Origin: Iamia sp. SCSIO 61187
GTDB lineage: Bacteria; Actinomycetota; Acidimicrobiia; Acidimicrobiales; Iamiaceae
Length of the DNA: 64,000 nt
Direction: 5' to 3'
Assembly: GCF_019443745.1 (NCBI RefSeq)
Contig: NZ_CP050948.1
Location: 558,001 to 622,000, forward strand
Shown piece after piece: positions 8,975 to 17,181 of this stretch (position 1 is its first letter; each line of letters opens with the position of its first letter). A program made the position numbers and the translations under genes. The notes beneath the pieces were generated by a model that worked only from the letters and a program-made list of their open reading frames with translations, ran no database searches and was not told the origin of the DNA.

Positions 8975-10020
8975 TGGTCGACACCATGGCGGCCTACCGG
9001 GTCGTGGAGTGGCAGCATGCCCCCGAGCTGGTCGAGGTCCCCGTCCCCGCGGTCGGACCCGGGCAGGTGCTCGTCGAGGTCGCCGGGTGCGGGCTGTGCC
9101 ACTCGGACCTGACGATGACCGCCATGCCCGGCGAGGTCGGAGAGGCCCTCGGGTGGCAGGTGCCGTTCACGCTCGGGCACGAGACGGCCGGCACCGTCGT
9201 CGAGGTCGGCGCCGGTGTGACGGCCACGAGCGTGGGCGCCACCGTCGCCCTGGCCTCGCCGTCGTCGTGCGGCACCTGCGCCCACTGCCGCGCCGGCCGG
9301 GACAGCGCCTGCCTCCACGGCGACGCTGGCCGGGGCTACGGGCGCGACGGCGGCCTGGCCCGCTACGTCCTCGCCGGCTCGGTGCGCGACCTCCTCCCGC
9401 TGCGGGGCCTCGACCCCCGCCACGCCGGCCCGCTCACCGACGCCGGGGCGACGACCCACCACGCGGTCCGTCGGGCCCGGTCGGAGCTGGGCCCGGGGTC
9501 GGTCGCCGTCGTGATCGGCGTGGGCGGGCTGGGCGCCCTCGCCGTGCAGATCCTCCGGGCGACGACCGAGGCCCGCATCGTGGCCGTCGAGGTCGACCCC
9601 GCCCGCCGGGAGCTGGCGGTCGCGCTGGGCGCCGACGAGGCCCTCGAGGGGCTGGCCCGGGGTCAGGGCGCCGACCTGGCCGCGCCGGGGTTCGACGGTG
9701 TCGACGCCGTGATCGACATCGTCGGCACCGACCGGACGATCCGGGCCGGCCTGGGCGCGCTGCGCCGCGGGGGTGCCTTCGTCCTCGTCGGGGCGGGCGG
9801 CGGTGGCTTCGCCCGCCCGTGGATGGGCGGCCTGCCCCGCGAGGCCACCATCACCTCGATCCAGGGCTCGTCGATCGCCGACGCCCAGGCCGTGATCGAC
9901 CTGGCCGCGGCGGGCGCCGTCACCGTCGCCGTCGACGAGTTCCCCCTCGCCGAGGTGGCCGTCGCCTACACCGCCCTCGACACCGGCACCCTCACCGGCC
10001 GCGCCGTCGTCATCCCGTGA
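8974..10020 (+). CDS. Zinc-dependent medium-chain alcohol dehydrogenase
   Basis: This 348-residue MDR enzyme binds catalytic zinc through GCGLCHSDLT (Cys42) and GHE (His69, Glu70). Structural zinc is held by Cys99, Cys102, Cys105 and Cys113 in SCGTCAHCRAG and downstream. The NAD(P)-binding Rossmann loop is GVGGLG near residue 180. The set resembles NAD-dependent alcohol/aldehyde dehydrogenases and 6-hydroxycyclohexene-carbonyl-CoA dehydrogenase-like enzymes; the substrate is unclear. The ATG at 8974 shares a base with the upstream stop (TGATG); another ATG at 8986 is possible. It is last in the aidB-like operon. Confidence 0.88.
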   Translation: MVDTMAAYRVVEWQHAPELVEVPVPAVGPGQVLVEVAGCGLCHSDLTMTAMPGEVGEALGWQVPFTLGHETAGTVVEVGAGVTATSVGATVALASPSSCGTCAHCRAGRDSACLHGDAGRGYGRDGGLARYVLAGSVRDLLPLRGLDPRHAGPLTDAGATTHHAVRRARSELGPGSVAVVIGVGGLGALAVQILRATTEARIVAVEVDPARRELAVALGADEALEGLARGQGADLAAPGFDGVDAVIDIVGTDRTIRAGLGALRRGGAFVLVGAGGGGFARPWMGGLPREATITSIQGSSIADAQAVIDLAAAGAVTVAVDEFPLAEVAVAYTALDTGTLTGRAVVIP

Positions 10021-10021
10021 G

Positions 10022-10048
10022 GCACACGAGGTGCCAGGCCGATCCGTG
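10022..10048. repeat. Decayed copy of the palindromic element
   Basis: The segment CACACGAGGTGCCAGG followed by CCGATCCGTGG matches the left half of the element seen at 6104 and 11537, while the right half of the core is altered. The rest of 10049-10281 holds no convincing gene; it contains a hairpin (10227-10253) ahead of the HNH gene. Confidence 0.45.
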
Positions 10049-10226
10049 GATGCCATCCGGTCGGGCGGTGCGACGGGTCGGTCGTACCGATGGCTCGTAC
10101 GGCGTGGAGCAGCGGCCGGCGTGGCAGTCGGCTCGGCGCTGTGCGGCTTCCTGAGCGCCTCGACGGCGCCTGCGGTCCAACCGCCCACAACCGACCTGCG
10201 GGCCCCACAGGGCCATACAGGAGCCG

Positions 10227-10253
10227 GGAAACCTAGCAATTTCTTGGGTTTCC
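10227..10253. other. Hairpin upstream of the first DUF222-HNH gene
   Basis: GGAAACC at 10227-10233 pairs with GGTTTCC at 10247-10253 around an A/T-rich loop, which is unusual in this GC-rich window. It lies 29 bases before the HNH start. The second HNH gene has its own hairpin at a similar distance (23324-23344). Confidence 0.5.
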
Positions 10254-10281
10254 AGGGTTCGAGTCCCGTCTGTCGGGTATC

Positions 10282-11469
10282 ATGGGTGTCATGTTCGAGG
10301 CGCTCGCCACCACCATCGATGACCTGGACATCCCGGTCGACGGCGACGCCCTCGAAGAAGCCCTGCACCTGCGTGACCGCCTCGACGCCAAGATCTCCCA
10401 GACGGTCGGCCGGTTCGAGGCCACCAACGAGCACGACACCGCCGATGGCTGTCCCACCATGGCCACCTGGCTGCGGGTCAAGGGGCGGATGACCGCCCAC
10501 GACGCCCAACGGATGGCCAAGACCGCCCGACGCCTCGGCCACCTCCCGATCCTGCAGACGGCGTGGCTCGACGGATCAGTGTCCGGGGGGCATGTCGCCG
10601 CGGTGGTGGCGAACCTCAACGACCGCACCGCCCCGTTGTTCCAATCGGATGAGGACCACCTCGTCCGGGTGTTGGGTGAGCTCGACGTGGCCGGGGCGGT
10701 GGTGGCGATGAAGTCCTGGGCCGCCCATGCCAAGGAGATCGTCGACGACGGCCACGAAGGCGAACCGGACCCGGACCGGTCCGCGCACCTGTCGCCGACG
10801 CTCAACGGTGGGCGGTTGGACGCGAACCTCGAACCCGAGGCCTTCCACGCCGCCCAGGCCGCGCTCCGCCTCGTCATGGGCAAGAAGGGCGAGGACGACG
10901 AGCGGACACCCGCCCAACGCCGCCACGACGGCCTCGCCGAGATCTTCAACCACTTCCTCGACCACCAGTCCGACCACAAGGGCGGACGGCACCGGCCCCA
11001 CGTCAACATCACGATCCCGCTGGAGTCGTTGATCGAGGGCAAGGGGCAGGGGTGCTTCGACGACGGCACCCCCATCACCGCCCAGGCCGCCCGACGGCTC
11101 GCCTGCGACGCCAACGTCCACCGGGTCATCACCCGGGCTAACGGCACCGTCCTCGACTACGGACGCTCCACGCGGACGATCCCGGCGCCGCTGTTCCAGG
11201 CGCTGTGCATCCGCGACAAGGGGTGCCGGTTCCCCGGCTGCGACCGCCCCGCCCACCGCACCGACGGCCACCACGTCGCCGAGTGGATCGCCCACCGAGG
11301 ACCCACCAACCTGCGGAACCTGGTGCTGCTGTGCCGGTACCACCACGGCGTCGTCCACCGCCCCGGCTGGACCATCGAGCTCCAACCCGACGCCACCGTC
11401 ATCATCACCACCCCCGACGGACGGAAGCGACGATCCCAGCCCGTCGACCGACGGGCCCTCGCCGCCTGA
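10282..11469 (+). CDS. DUF222 / 13E12-repeat HNH endonuclease-like protein
   Basis: This 395-residue protein has an N-terminal all-helical DUF222 domain (about residues 20 to 270, including TMATWLRVKGRMTAHDAQRMAK). A C-terminal HNH nuclease domain follows, with zinc knuckle CRFPGCDRP, catalytic-type DGHHVAEWIAHRGPTN, and NLVLLCRYHHGVVH. This is the multicopy 13E12 family of Actinobacteria, of uncertain function and often treated as selfish or mobile. A second member lies at 21949-23280. All HNH residues appear intact. The start could be the ATG at 10282 or 10291. Slightly lower GC just upstream and the flanking palindromic repeats suggest a plastic locus. Confidence 0.88.
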   Translation: MGVMFEALATTIDDLDIPVDGDALEEALHLRDRLDAKISQTVGRFEATNEHDTADGCPTMATWLRVKGRMTAHDAQRMAKTARRLGHLPILQTAWLDGSVSGGHVAAVVANLNDRTAPLFQSDEDHLVRVLGELDVAGAVVAMKSWAAHAKEIVDDGHEGEPDPDRSAHLSPTLNGGRLDANLEPEAFHAAQAALRLVMGKKGEDDERTPAQRRHDGLAEIFNHFLDHQSDHKGGRHRPHVNITIPLESLIEGKGQGCFDDGTPITAQAARRLACDANVHRVITRANGTVLDYGRSTRTIPAPLFQALCIRDKGCRFPGCDRPAHRTDGHHVAEWIAHRGPTNLRNLVLLCRYHHGVVHRPGWTIELQPDATVIITTPDGRKRRSQPVDRRALAA

Positions 11470-11485
11470 CACACGACACCACCAG

Positions 11486-11511
11486 GTGAGCCCGCCCCCC
11501 AGCGGGCTCAC
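11486..11511. terminator. Hairpin terminator after the HNH gene
   Basis: GTGAGCCCGC (11486-11495) pairs perfectly with GCGGGCTCAC (11502-11511) around a six-base loop, 16 bases after the HNH stop. There is no T-run, as is common for actinobacterial terminators. Confidence 0.65.
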
Positions 11512-11536
11512 CACCGCGCCCCACGGCGGGTCGAGA

Positions 11537-11563
11537 CACGGAAGGTGCCAGGCACCTTCCGTG
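11537..11563. repeat. Palindromic element, copy 2 (perfect)
   Basis: The arms CACGGAAGGTGCC (11537-11549) and GGCACCTTCCGTG (11551-11563) are exact inverted repeats around a single A. This is the best copy of the dispersed element. Confidence 0.75.
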
Positions 11564-11568
11564 GAGGA

Positions 11569-11593
11569 CACAAGGTGCCAGGCACCATGCGTG
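11569..11593. repeat. Palindromic element, copy 3
   Basis: A second copy with core AAGGTGCCAGGCACC (11572-11586) follows copy 2 after a few bases, giving a tandem pair just upstream of the cupin gene start at 11610. Confidence 0.7.
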
Positions 11594-11609
11594 GCGGCAG
11601 ACTGGAGGC

Positions 11610-12566
11610 ATGACCGTCACCGAGCCCACGCCGGTCGGGCTGCCCGTCGGGCTGGCCCTCGAGGACTGGACCGGCGACGCCCGGTTCCACGAGTACACCC
11701 GGGCCGCCAACCCCGTCGGGCGCACGACCCCGCTGGTGCCGGTCGAGACGTTCCCGGCGGCCCTCCACCGGGGCGCCGCCACCGGCGTGGTGCCGCTCGA
11801 CCTCTCCGGTCCGCTCGGCATCGAGGGAGGGCCGGCCACCAGCCCCGCGCTGCTCGCCTCGTTCGCCACCGTGCGGGCGGGCGAGGAGCTGGTGACCGAG
11901 CCGACCGCCACCAGCGAGCTCTACGTCGTCATGCGGGGCGCTGGCACCACCGACCTCGACGGCGAGACCGGCGTCGCCTGGGCCGAGGGCGACGTCTTCG
12001 TCCTCCCCGGCGGGTGCCGCTCCACCCACCGGGCGACGGCCGACACGACCTTCTACTGGGTCACCGACGAGCCCCTCCTGCGGTACCTCGGCGTGGCCCC
12101 CACCGAGCGGCGCCTGCGCCCGACGCGCTGGCCCGCCGCCCGCAACGCCGAGGAGCTGGCCAAGGTGGCCGCTGACCCCGCCGCCGAGCGTCGCAACCGA
12201 GTGAGCATCCTGCTGGCCAACGCCGACCAGCCCCAGACCCTCACCGCCACCCACGTGCTGTGGGCCATGGTCGGGCTGCTCCCGGTCGACGCCGTGCAGA
12301 AGCCCCACCGCCACCAGTCGGTCGCCCTGGACCTGATCCTCGACTGCGAGCCCGGGTGCTACACGCTCGTCGGCCCCCGCCTGGCCGACGACGGCACCAT
12401 CGTCGACGCCCGGCGGGTCGCCTGGGAGCCGGGCGGCGCCTTCGTCACCCCGCCGGGGTGGTGGCACGCCCACCACAACGAGTCCGGCGCCGAGGCGCAC
12501 CTCCTCCCCGTCCAGGACGCCGGGCTCCACACCCACCTCCGCACCCTCGACATCAGGTTCAGCTAG
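11610..12566 (+). CDS. Bicupin domain protein, gentisate-dioxygenase-like
   Basis: This 318-residue protein has two cupin barrels. The first spans about residues 85 to 150 (ELYVVMRGAGTTDLDGE, GDVFVLPGG). The second spans about 225 to 310 and has metal-type ligands in KPHRHQSVALDLIL and PPGWWHAHHNES. The two-barrel layout and sequence are like gentisate 1,2-dioxygenase and related ring-cleaving oxygenases, but the first barrel lacks an obvious His pair. No aromatic-degradation partners are present, so the substrate is unknown. It starts 16 bases after a palindromic repeat. Confidence 0.75.
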   Translation: MTVTEPTPVGLPVGLALEDWTGDARFHEYTRAANPVGRTTPLVPVETFPAALHRGAATGVVPLDLSGPLGIEGGPATSPALLASFATVRAGEELVTEPTATSELYVVMRGAGTTDLDGETGVAWAEGDVFVLPGGCRSTHRATADTTFYWVTDEPLLRYLGVAPTERRLRPTRWPAARNAEELAKVAADPAAERRNRVSILLANADQPQTLTATHVLWAMVGLLPVDAVQKPHRHQSVALDLILDCEPGCYTLVGPRLADDGTIVDARRVAWEPGGAFVTPPGWWHAHHNESGAEAHLLPVQDAGLHTHLRTLDIRFS

Positions 12567-12627
12567 GACTCGGTCGCTCGTCGCCGGCGCTCACTCCCTC
12601 CGAGCGGGCGCGTGGGAGGATCCGCTC

Positions 12628-13011
12628 ATGGACGACCGGACGATCGCTCGGGGGGTGGCGGCGGGGCGGCTGGGCTTCGGGCTGCTGGTGCTGCTCGCTC
12701 CCCGGCTGCTGACCCGGCGGGTCGGGGGCCGCACCGATCCGCCGGCCCCGTACGTGTGGTGGCTGCGGGCGTTCGGCATCCGCGACGCGGTGCTCGGCGC
12801 CGGCACCCTGGCGGCCCTCGCCGACCCCGACGAGGAGGCCGCCGTGCGGTGGGTGCAGGCCGGGGCCCTGGCCGACTCGGCCGACGCCGTCACCGCCGTC
12901 GTGTACGGGCGCGACCTCGACGGCTTCAGCCGATGGGCCACGCTCGCGCTGGCGATCCCCGCCTCCGCCCTGGGGTGGAAGGCCGCCGCCGGCCTGGCCG
13001 CCCGGCGCTGA
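12628..13011 (+). CDS. Small integral membrane protein
   Basis: This 127-residue protein has three to four hydrophobic stretches (LGFGLLVLLAPRLLTRRVGG; AFGIRDAVLGAGTLAAL; LALAIPASALGWKAAAGLAA) and a conserved-looking FGIRDAVLG segment. That pattern occurs in small actinobacterial membrane proteins of unknown function (DUF4267-like). No catalytic motif is visible. It stands alone between the bicupin and the FKBP lipoprotein genes. Confidence 0.7.
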   Translation: MDDRTIARGVAAGRLGFGLLVLLAPRLLTRRVGGRTDPPAPYVWWLRAFGIRDAVLGAGTLAALADPDEEAAVRWVQAGALADSADAVTAVVYGRDLDGFSRWATLALAIPASALGWKAAAGLAARR

Positions 13012-13087
13012 GACCCGCCCCCCGCCGCCCGCTCGAGGCGGCCGCCGCCTACCGACCGCACGAGCCGACGGCCTATCGTGCCGCCCG

Positions 13088-13819
13088 ATGTCTCCCCACC
13101 GAAGCCCTCGCGCCCCCCGCCGCCTCGCGGCCGCCGGCGCCCTCGCCCTGACCCTGGTCCTCGTCGCCGGAGCGTGCTCCAGCGAGGAGGAGGGCAACGT
13201 CGTGGCCGACGTCTTCGAGGACGACTCGCTCCCCACCCAGCCCGCCGCCCCCGAGAGCGCGGCCGGCAAGGAGTGCGTCGAGCCCGTCGAGCCCACCGAG
13301 TTCGAGGGCAAGCCCGAGGTCGAGATGCCCGTCGGCGAGGTGCCCACCGAGCTCGAGACCACCGACATCACCCCGGGCGACGGGGCCGAGGCCGTCGAGG
13401 GCAAGCTGCTCCGCCTCAACTACGTGGGCGTCGCCTGCTCCACCGGCGAGGAGTTCGACACGTCGTGGAAGGAGGGCGGCGAGCCGATCGAGCTGACCCT
13501 CGGCGCCGGCGAGGTCATCCCCGGCTGGGACCAGGGCCTGGTGGGCATGAAGGTCGGCGGGACCCGGCGTCTGGTCATCCCGGCCGAGCTCGGCTACGGC
13601 GCCACCGGCTCCGGCCCCGACATCGCCCCCGACGAGGCGCTGGTGTTCGTGGTCGAGCTGCTCGAGGTCTCCGACCCGCCGCCGGAGAGCGAGACCACCG
13701 TGCCCGAGGGCGAGGCGCCCGCCGACCCCGACGCCACGACGACCACCGCCGCCGAGGGCGAGACCACCACGACTGCGGCCGCCGAGGGCGAGACGACGAC
13801 CACCGCGGCCGAGGGCTGA
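13088..13819 (+). CDS. FKBP-type peptidyl-prolyl cis-trans isomerase lipoprotein
   Basis: This 243-residue secreted lipoprotein has a signal peptide ending in lipobox LVAGAC and an acidic linker. One FKBP domain (about residues 85 to 200) shows LRLNYVGVACSTGEEFDTSW, LGAGEVIPGWDQGLVGMKVG, RRLVIPAELGYG and LVFVVELLEV, the standard active-site strands. It should assist protein folding outside the membrane. The last 45 residues are a low-complexity tail with the unit EGETTTTAA repeated, probably a wall-spanning stalk. A terminator-like hairpin follows. Confidence 0.9.
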   Translation: MSPHRSPRAPRRLAAAGALALTLVLVAGACSSEEEGNVVADVFEDDSLPTQPAAPESAAGKECVEPVEPTEFEGKPEVEMPVGEVPTELETTDITPGDGAEAVEGKLLRLNYVGVACSTGEEFDTSWKEGGEPIELTLGAGEVIPGWDQGLVGMKVGGTRRLVIPAELGYGATGSGPDIAPDEALVFVVELLEVSDPPPESETTVPEGEAPADPDATTTTAAEGETTTTAAAEGETTTTAAEG

Positions 13820-13821
13820 GC

Positions 13822-13848
13822 GGGCGCCGGGGCCCGGCCTCGGCGCCC
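13822..13848. terminator. Hairpin after the FKBP gene
   Basis: GGGCGCCG (13822-13829) pairs with CGGCGCCC (13841-13848), three bases after the FKBP stop, in the gap between two convergent genes. Confidence 0.6.
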
Positions 13849-13880
13849 CGTCCCCCGTCCCCCGTCCCCCGTCCCCCGCC
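13846..13880. repeat. 7-bp tandem repeat
   Basis: Four perfect units of CCCCGTC (13846-13873) and a fifth with one change lie in the non-coding gap between the FKBP gene and the convergent tetR gene. The 7-base period and non-coding position make it a candidate slippage site. Confidence 0.75.
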
Positions 13881-13896
13881 CGCCCCGCCGGCTCCC

Positions 13897-14502
13897 CTAG
13901 GAGCCGACCAGGGTGGGGTCGGTGCGGGCCAGGCGGAACGTCTCCGCCGCCAGGGCGGGCAGCTCGCCCTCGGCCCCCTGGGTGAGCCACAGCACGGTGG
14001 CCGTCGTCCACACCCGGACGACCTGCTGGCCGAGCAGACGGGGCCGGGCGTCGCTGTCGTCGGTCACGCCGAGGACCTTGGCTGCGTGCTCGGCGATGAG
14101 GACCGCCAGGCGGTCGTGGTGGCCGGCGAAGCGGTCGGCCAGGGACGGCACGGTGTAGGAGACGCGGGTCTGGACCCGAACCAGCTCGGCGCGCTCGGCC
14201 ACGTCGCGGGCCAGCAGGTCGAGCACGGCGGCGGCCGTCTCCGCGAGGGGCTCGTGGGCCCGGGCGGCCAGGAGCTCGGAGACCTCCCGCTCGCGACGGG
14301 CGTGCTCGGTCAGCAAGACGGCGTCCTTGGTGGGGAAGTACCGGAAGAACGTCCGCTGGGACACGCCGGCGGCGTCGGTGATGTCCTGCACCGTCGTCTC
14401 GTCGTACCCCTGCTCCAGGAACAGGTCGATCGCCGATCGCTGGAGCGCGATCGACGTCGCTTGCTTCTTCCGGGCACGGAGCCCCATCTGAGTCGCAGCC
14501 AT
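13897..14502 (-). CDS. TetR-family transcriptional regulator
   Basis: This 201-residue regulator has an N-terminal helix-turn-helix (AIDLFLEQGYDETTVQDITD, AGVSQRTFFRYFPTKDAVLL) typical of TetR proteins, and a helical ligand domain rich in Leu/Ala with no recognisable ligand signature. The start is the ATG at 14502, just ahead of the conserved basic segment. A perfect palindrome (14535-14548) lies 33 bases upstream, between it and the divergent J-domain gene; autoregulation and control of the J-domain gene are the natural inference. Confidence 0.88.
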   Translation of the reverse strand: MAATQMGLRARKKQATSIALQRSAIDLFLEQGYDETTVQDITDAAGVSQRTFFRYFPTKDAVLLTEHARREREVSELLAARAHEPLAETAAAVLDLLARDVAERAELVRVQTRVSYTVPSLADRFAGHHDRLAVLIAEHAAKVLGVTDDSDARPRLLGQQVVRVWTTATVLWLTQGAEGELPALAAETFRLARTDPTLVGS

Positions 14503-14534
14503 GGCGACAGGGTAGACCGCGCCCCACCCTGGAT

Positions 14535-14548
14535 TGACCGCCCGGTCA
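14535..14548. promoter_or_regulatory. Candidate TetR operator
   Basis: TGACCG and CGGTCA form a perfect inverted repeat with a CC centre. It sits in the divergent promoter region between tetR (start 14502) and the J-domain gene (start 14609). The size and symmetry match many TetR operators. Confidence 0.6.
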
Positions 14549-14608
14549 GGGGATCGGAGGACCTCCCGAGACCCCCCACCAGGGACGACTGGAACTACCG
14601 TCCACCCC

Positions 14609-14899
14609 GTGGATCGGACCGAGGCGGCGCGGGAGCTGGGGGTGCCCAGCGGGGCGGCGCCGGCCCTCGTCGAGAAGGCGTTCCGCCGGGCCGCCCGCTC
14701 CCGCCACCCCGACGTGGGCGGCGACGCGGTGGCGTTCCGGCGGGCGACCGAGGCCCGCGCCGTGCTCCTCCGACCCCGTCCGCCCGACCCGTTGGCCCGG
14801 GCGGTCGAGGTGATCGTCCGGTACCACCCGGCGGTCCGGGCCATCGAGGCGCTGATCCGCGCCATCGACCGCCAGACCATGCGGTCCCGCGGTACGTGA
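14609..14899 (+). CDS. Short J-domain protein
   Basis: This 96-residue protein is essentially one J domain. It opens with AARELGV, has a helix II with FRRAARSRHPDVGGD containing the obligatory HPD tripeptide, and then helix III. The C-terminal 40 residues are helical and basic (AVRAIEALIRAIDRQT). J domains stimulate the ATPase of DnaK-type Hsp70 proteins. It lacks the glycine-rich and zinc regions of DnaJ, so it is a specialised co-chaperone. The start is GTG 14609; it is divergent from tetR. Confidence 0.75.
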   Translation: MDRTEAARELGVPSGAAPALVEKAFRRAARSRHPDVGGDAVAFRRATEARAVLLRPRPPDPLARAVEVIVRYHPAVRAIEALIRAIDRQTMRSRGT

Positions 14900-14960
14900 C
14901 CCCTGACGCCGACCCTGCCGTTGGTCGACCGGCCGCCGGGTCCTAGGGTCGATCGACGTC

Positions 14961-15968
14961 ATGTGGACGACCGCCGCCCCGCCCGACCTGCTCCGCGCCG
15001 CCACCAGCGGCGGCGACGACCAGGAGGACGGCGCCGCCTACCGGTGGGTCCTGGAGCGGACCGACAGCGAGGGGTGGGCCGAGGTGGCCAGCTGGATGGT
15101 CGACAAGCCCCTGCGCATCGCCATCATCTGGGTCGTCGCCTGGCTGCTGTCGCGGGTGGTCCGCCGCCTGATCCGGCGGTTCTCCGACAAGCTCGTCGGC
15201 TCGGTCGGGTCGGGTCGGCTGAAGCGGGCCCGGGACCGGGCGCCGAGCATCCTGGTCAGCGCCCAGATCCCCAGCGTGCGCTCGGCGGCCCGGGCCGAGA
15301 CGATCAGCGGGGTCCTGAAGAGCGTCTCGTCGGGCGTGATCTACGTCTTCGCCTTCGTGTACACGCTGGAGGTGCTGGGCCTGAACCTCGGGCCGCTGAT
15401 CGCCGGCGCCGGCGTCGTCGGTGTGGCCCTCGGCTTCGGGGCCCAGAGCATGGTGCGGGACTTCCTCGCCGGGACCTTCATCCTGCTGGAGGACCAGTAC
15501 GGCGTGGGCGACGTGGTCGACCTGGGTGAGGCCATCGGGACGGTCGAGGCCCTCAACCTCCGCACCACCCGCCTCCGCGACGTGAACGGGACCGTCTGGC
15601 ACGTCCCCAACGGCGAGATCCTCCGCGTCGGCAACCAGTCCCAGCAGTGGGCCCGGGCCGTGCTGGACATCGTCGTCGCCCACGGCACCGACGTCGACGC
15701 CGCCCTGAAGATCCTCAAGGAGGCCGCCGACGACGTGGCCGGGCGGCCGGAGATGGCCGCCGACGTCCTCGAGGAGGCCGAGGTCTGGGGCGTCGAGGCC
15801 CTGACCCAGATGGGCGTGACCCTGCGGCTCGTCATCAAGACCCGCCCCGGCTCGCAGTGGAAGGTGATGCGGGCCCTGCGCCACGACATCGGCCACGCCC
15901 TGGCCGAGGCCGGGATCCGGATGTCGGCCCCCGTCGGCGTCATCCCCCCGCCCGCCCCGCCGGCGTAG
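14961..15968 (+). CDS. MscS-family mechanosensitive channel
   Basis: This 335-residue protein has an extracellular N-terminus and hydrophobic segments near residues 50 to 65 and 120 to 145. The pore-lining helix carries the MscS signature (AGAGVVGVALGFGAQSMVRD), followed by the beta domain (DLGEAIGTVEALNLRTTRLR) and HVPNGEI. The gate helix glycine/alanine pattern is conserved, so the channel should open on hypo-osmotic shock. It is a single-gene unit with an ATG start 61 bases after the J-domain gene; no osmoregulatory partner is next to it. Confidence 0.92.
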   Translation: MWTTAAPPDLLRAATSGGDDQEDGAAYRWVLERTDSEGWAEVASWMVDKPLRIAIIWVVAWLLSRVVRRLIRRFSDKLVGSVGSGRLKRARDRAPSILVSAQIPSVRSAARAETISGVLKSVSSGVIYVFAFVYTLEVLGLNLGPLIAGAGVVGVALGFGAQSMVRDFLAGTFILLEDQYGVGDVVDLGEAIGTVEALNLRTTRLRDVNGTVWHVPNGEILRVGNQSQQWARAVLDIVVAHGTDVDAALKILKEAADDVAGRPEMAADVLEEAEVWGVEALTQMGVTLRLVIKTRPGSQWKVMRALRHDIGHALAEAGIRMSAPVGVIPPPAPPA

Positions 15969-16065
15969 GGGCCACGCCCGGCCCGGCACCGCCCACCCGT
16001 CCCGGCTCCGCCGGCCGCCCGTCGGTGTGCGGGGCGAGGCGGGTCGCCACTACCGTGCCCGGGCG

Positions 16066-16422
16066 ATGGCCGACGACACCCGCCCCGACCTCGAGAAGGT
16101 CCACCCCCGCCCGGACCAGGCGGAGGAGCCGGCCGACGACGTCGGGGCCAGCAACGTCGACCTCGACGAGGCCCGCCACGGCCCGGCCCACGTCTCGCCG
16201 TCGGTCCCCGAGCCGGGCCACGAGCCCGACGCCCACGGCCATGGCCACGCCGGGCATGACGTCCACGGGCACGACGACCACGGTCACGACGACCACGGCG
16301 ACCACCCCGTCGAGAGCCCGACGTGGGTGCTGGCGCCCGTCGTCGTCGGTCTCCTCATCGGCGTGGTGCTGATCATCGTCCTCGGGCTCAGCGCCGGCGC
16401 CACCCCCTTCCACACCCTCTGA
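16066..16422 (+). CDS. His-rich single-pass membrane protein
   Basis: This 118-residue protein has an acidic N-terminal region and a His/Asp/Gly block (residues 55 to 80, repeats such as HGHDDHGHDDHGDH). One C-terminal transmembrane helix follows (VLAPVVVGLLIGVVLIIVLG). The His block could bind Cu, Zn or Ni, but this is composition-based inference. By topology the His block is probably cytosolic, with a short C-terminal end outside. No homologue is recognised. The ATG at 16066 is preferred over an upstream in-frame ATG in low-complexity sequence. Confidence 0.6.
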   Translation: MADDTRPDLEKVHPRPDQAEEPADDVGASNVDLDEARHGPAHVSPSVPEPGHEPDAHGHGHAGHDVHGHDDHGHDDHGDHPVESPTWVLAPVVVGLLIGVVLIIVLGLSAGATPFHTL

Positions 16423-16536
16423 CCAGGGGCGGGGTCGCCCGCCACCCGTCCTCCGGGCGCCGTCGGCGGCAGTCGCTGCGCCCGCGCCCCCACGGGGCCA
16501 CCCGACCGACGAAGATGGTGGGGTGGAGGGTCGGGC

Positions 16537-17181
16537 ATGACGGCGACGCGCGACGCCGCACCCGACGCGGCATCGCCGCCGACCCCGTCCGCCGACGAGC
16601 CGTCCGAGCGACCGGTGGTGGCACCGCCGCGCCGACGCCGGAGGCCGCGGTCGGGGCGGCGGGGCGTCGTCGGCACCCCGGCCCGTCGGGGCCGCCTCCT
16701 GGTCGGGGTCGGCCTCCTGGCCCTCGCGGTGGCGGCGCCGCTCGTCGCCCGCAGCGGCCTGTCCGACGCCCGGGCCGCGTCGGCGGCGATGGGCGCCGAG
16801 CGGGCCGGCGCGGCCGGGTTCGCGGACGAGGTGGCCTCCGCCGAGTCGGTCTCGGCCGGGCGCGCCGAGCGCGCCGCGGCGCGCGCCGCCGCCGCCCTCG
16901 ACGCCCGCAACGAGCAGCGCCACCGCCTGGCCGCCCTCGGGCTCAACGAGGCGACGATCGACGCCTTCCTGGCCATGATCCTCGCCGACACCGAGGCGGT
17001 CGAGCAGGAGCGGGACCGGGTCACGGCCGACGTCGATCGCCAGGCCGGCGAGATCCCCACCATGGAGGACTGCCTCGTCACCGCCCGGCAGGCGATCAAC
17101 CGGGCCTTCAACACGATCTTCGACCCGAACCTGGTGGTCCCCGGCCCCGCCGAGGTGTGCCGGGCGATCCTCGCCGGATGA
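16537..17181 (+). CDS. Membrane-anchored coiled-coil protein with paired cysteines
   Basis: This 214-residue protein begins with a Pro/Arg-rich cytosolic tail of about 50 residues, then a transmembrane helix (LLVGVGLLALAVAAPLVA). An Ala/Glu-rich predicted coiled coil (about 75 to 165) follows, then a short helical end with two cysteines (MEDCLVTARQAINRAFN and AEVCRAI). The same anchor, coil and Cys-pair order occurs at the N-terminus of the next gene, with which it overlaps by four bases (ATGA). The function is unknown; a cell-surface complex with the GH43 protein is suggested by the context. Confidence 0.65.
   Translation: MTATRDAAPDAASPPTPSADEPSERPVVAPPRRRRRPRSGRRGVVGTPARRGRLLVGVGLLALAVAAPLVARSGLSDARAASAAMGAERAGAAGFADEVASAESVSAGRAERAAARAAAALDARNEQRHRLAALGLNEATIDAFLAMILADTEAVEQERDRVTADVDRQAGEIPTMEDCLVTARQAINRAFNTIFDPNLVVPGPAEVCRAILAG

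Noticed and set aside
10253-10281. GGGTTCGAGTCCC resembles the T-arm of a tRNA, just before the first HNH gene.
   Set aside because: The T-stem does not extend, and no acceptor, D or anticodon arm is found upstream, so it is not a tRNA; a relic integration site cannot be shown.
16066-16422. The His-rich membrane protein as a metal transporter.
   Set aside because: It has only one membrane helix and no family motifs, so metal binding is only suggested by composition.
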